From: Holothuria scabra
Taxonomy: Eukaryota > Echinodermata > Holothuroidea > Aspidochirotida > Holothuriidae
Assembly: GCA_037179385.1 (NCBI GenBank)
Contig: CM074195.1
Coordinates: forward strand, 29,964,222-30,028,221
DNA length: 64,000 nt
Reading direction: 5' to 3'
Shown here: in pieces, positions 63,715-64,000 of the stretch
How positions within the stretch are numbered: the stretch's first letter is position 1
How the letters are laid out: every line of letters starts with the position of its first letter
Translations under genes and position numbers: made by a program
The notes under the pieces: generated by a model
What the model was told of the DNA's origin: nothing
What the model saw: the letters and a program-made list of their open reading frames with translations, nothing else
Databases searched by the model: none

Positions 63715-63791
63715 GTATGACATGAGAGAAACCTACCCTTAGCTCATGTAGAAAAAATGAAGTACACAGAAAAAAAGATAAATCCTTTACA

Positions 63792-64000
63792 GCCATTGGT
63801 GGAGCATCAGACTTGCAGTTGGGAGGTTGGGTCTTCAAGTTCTGTCTAAGTTATACCCAAGACTGTAAAATGGGACCTACTGCCATTGTGCTTGGTGCTC
63901 AGCATAAGCAATGGAGTAGGAAAAATAAACCAGTGTGCCACAACTGGAGAAAGGCTGTAGCCAGCTCGACTTGAACCAATTGGTTGGAAACGGGGCTGTT
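63792..64000 (+). mobile_element. tRNA-derived SINE, cut by the window end
   Basis: Head-like GGTGGAGCATCAGACTTGCA, body GGGACCTACTGCCATTGTGC and GCAATGGAGTAGG, then CCACAACTGGAGAAAGGC and TTGAACCAATTGGTTGGAAA. Intron 47. Confidence 0.7.

Noticed and set aside
62684..62763. An additional WAP exon
   Set aside because: Only the 3' third of the domain is present, the donor is altered and no acceptor precedes it.

Overview
The window is eukaryotic nuclear DNA from an invertebrate animal. It is AT-rich, has spliceosomal introns of about 0.4 to 4.6 kb, and carries many tRNA-derived SINEs and small DNA transposons. I cannot name the species. An anthozoan cnidarian or another marine invertebrate would fit, but this is a low-confidence inference. 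One gene on the + strand fills the window. I find 47 internal coding exons between 789 and 63714. The first has a splice acceptor and the last a splice donor, so both gene ends lie outside. No start codon, signal peptide, promoter, stop codon or poly(A) site of this gene is visible.

The 47 exons sum to 7833 bp (2611 codons) and encode only two module types. There are 56 antistasin-type six-cysteine repeats (C-x4-C-x3-C-x10-C-x2-C-x-C) and 19 WAP four-disulfide-core domains (eight cysteines, core motif KCCSNGCG). Both families are secreted, disulfide-bonded and known mainly as serine-protease inhibitors, so the product is most likely a very large extracellular multi-headed inhibitor or matrix/mucus protein. 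Every intron is phase 1, so every exon can be skipped, repeated or shuffled without changing frame.

Layout. 789-25951 (exons 1-17): multi-repeat antistasin exons (2, 3 or 4 repeats each) with sparse WAP exons. A four-exon cassette with sizes 180, 264/348, 171 and 144 bp recurs, ending in WAP exons 3, 7 and 11. 27590-43078 (exons 18-32): mostly one-domain exons in a WAP-rich order. 44331-56299 (exons 33-38): a second antistasin-rich stretch. 56923-63714 (exons 39-47): a WAP-rich stretch that repeats the exon order of exons 18-32. Homologous intron sequence in front of exons 21 and 42 supports block duplication.

The introns hold mobile and repeated DNA: a 1.3 kb hAT-like element with 8-bp target duplication (10886-12210); a 4.05 kb Harbinger-like element with TAA duplication (48924-52975) that carries a nested hAT-like insert; a 1.4 kb inverted-terminus element full of short palindromes (33648-35041); several MITE families; about ten copies of one tRNA-derived SINE; and two minisatellites. 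One minisatellite repeats the exon 32 donor splice site ten times. No separate protein gene, rRNA gene, functional tRNA gene or CRISPR array was found.
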